Shown here: positions 63,741 through 64,000 of the stretch, in pieces
Layout of the letters: each line of letters starts with the position of its first letter
How positions within the stretch are numbered: the stretch's first letter is position 1
The notes under the pieces: generated by a model
Told to the model about the DNA's origin: nothing
The model's database searches: none
What the model saw: only the letters and a program-made list of their open reading frames with translations
Position numbers and translations under genes: made by a program
From: Mediannikoviicoccus vaginalis
GTDB lineage: Bacteria > Bacillota > Clostridia > Tissierellales > Peptoniphilaceae
Assembly (NCBI RefSeq): GCF_928097925.1
Contig: NZ_CAKMRI010000001.1
Location: 558,001 to 622,000 of the forward strand
Length of the DNA: 64,000 bases
Reading direction: 5' to 3'

Positions 63741-64000
63741 TTTCTTCTCCTTTCAAGGCAGTTTCCCAAAGATTGTGATAATCTTTTGATTCCTTCAAAA
63801 GCTCTTCATGACTCCCTTTACATGCAAGTTCTCCATTTTTAATTACAAATATATTATCTACATCTGTTATTGTCTTTAAACGATGGGCAATTATAATTAG
63901 AGTTTTCCCTTTGACAAGCTCTGATATTGCATCTTGAATCAAGGCTTCATTTTCAGGATCGATATAAGAGGTAGCCTCGTCTAAAATAACTATTGGAGCA
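63733..64000 (-). CDS. Half-type ABC transporter, second pair, partner A (C-terminal part)
   Basis: Only the C-terminal 88 residues lie in the window: VILDEATSYIDPENE (Walker B and D-loop) and IIIAHRLKTITD (H-loop). The gene continues beyond the right edge. Confidence 0.88.
   Translation of the reverse strand, partial: APIVILDEATSYIDPENEALIQDAISELVKGKTLIIIAHRLKTITDVDNIFVIKNGELACKGSHEELLKESKDYHNLWETALKGEENA

Overview
The window comes from a low-GC, strictly anaerobic Gram-positive bacterium. Protein content (V-type ATPase, trimeric [FeFe] hydrogenase, class III ribonucleotide reductase, CWB2 cell-wall modules, RicT/DarA/YlxM/KhpA set) points to the Clostridia/Tissierellia. A Peptoniphilaceae-like organism is my best guess, but the sequence does not prove it. 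Almost everything lies on the minus strand; the one plus-strand unit is a three-gene ABC importer at 13.95-16.2 kb. I recognise no rRNA, tRNA or CRISPR array.

Layout. 0-0.3 kb: start of a DedA protein. 0.4-8.8 kb: nine-gene V/A-type ATPase operon with its own promoter and terminator. 9.1-9.9 kb: membrane-anchored J-domain protein. 10.0-13.8 kb: HydABC-type hydrogenase. 14-16.2 kb: ABC importer. 16.2-20.1 kb: four-gene MacAB/Ykn-like exporter with a palindrome over its promoter. 20.2-22.9 kb: nrdD-nrdG with paired NrdR-like boxes. 23.1-28.4 kb: cell-envelope hydrolases (polysaccharide deacetylase, CtpA-type protease, CWB2-anchored subtilase) and uridine phosphorylase. 28.5-33.7 kb: HerA-NurA, two RNA methyltransferases and a pyridoxal kinase. 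33.8-36.9 kb: a small ferredoxin and the ricT-holB-darA-darA-tmk cluster. 37-39.2 kb: rpmG-secE-nusG-rplK-rplA. 39.3-41.1 kb: efp, mogA, yraN. 41.1-46.5 kb: the ylxM-ffh-rpsP-khpA-rimM-trmD-rplS-rbgA-rnhB unit.

From about 46.6 kb the window becomes accessory. It holds a membrane methyltransferase and an alpha/beta hydrolase behind a Fur-like palindrome, two acetyltransferases, and a Fic protein preceded by three copies of TTTATCGGAA. It also holds a methyltransferase behind the remnant of an AbiEi-type antitoxin gene, a frameshifted hypothetical gene, and a large serine recombinase broken by one nonsense codon, followed by a small SHOCT-like gene. The last 9.4 kb is a transporter block. A TetR regulator with a TTG start and a clear promoter precedes two half-type ABC transporters and a complete ECF module (S, T and a double-ATPase A component). 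A second half-transporter pair runs off the window end.

The most interesting regions are the TetR/ABC/ECF locus (a possible metal-chelate or small-molecule uptake system of unknown substrate), the Fic repeats, the AbiEi operator that now sits in front of a methyltransferase, the bacterial HerA-NurA pair, and the tandem divergent c-di-AMP receptor paralogues. Three genes are broken: the AbiEi remnant, the 52-kb hypothetical and the recombinase.
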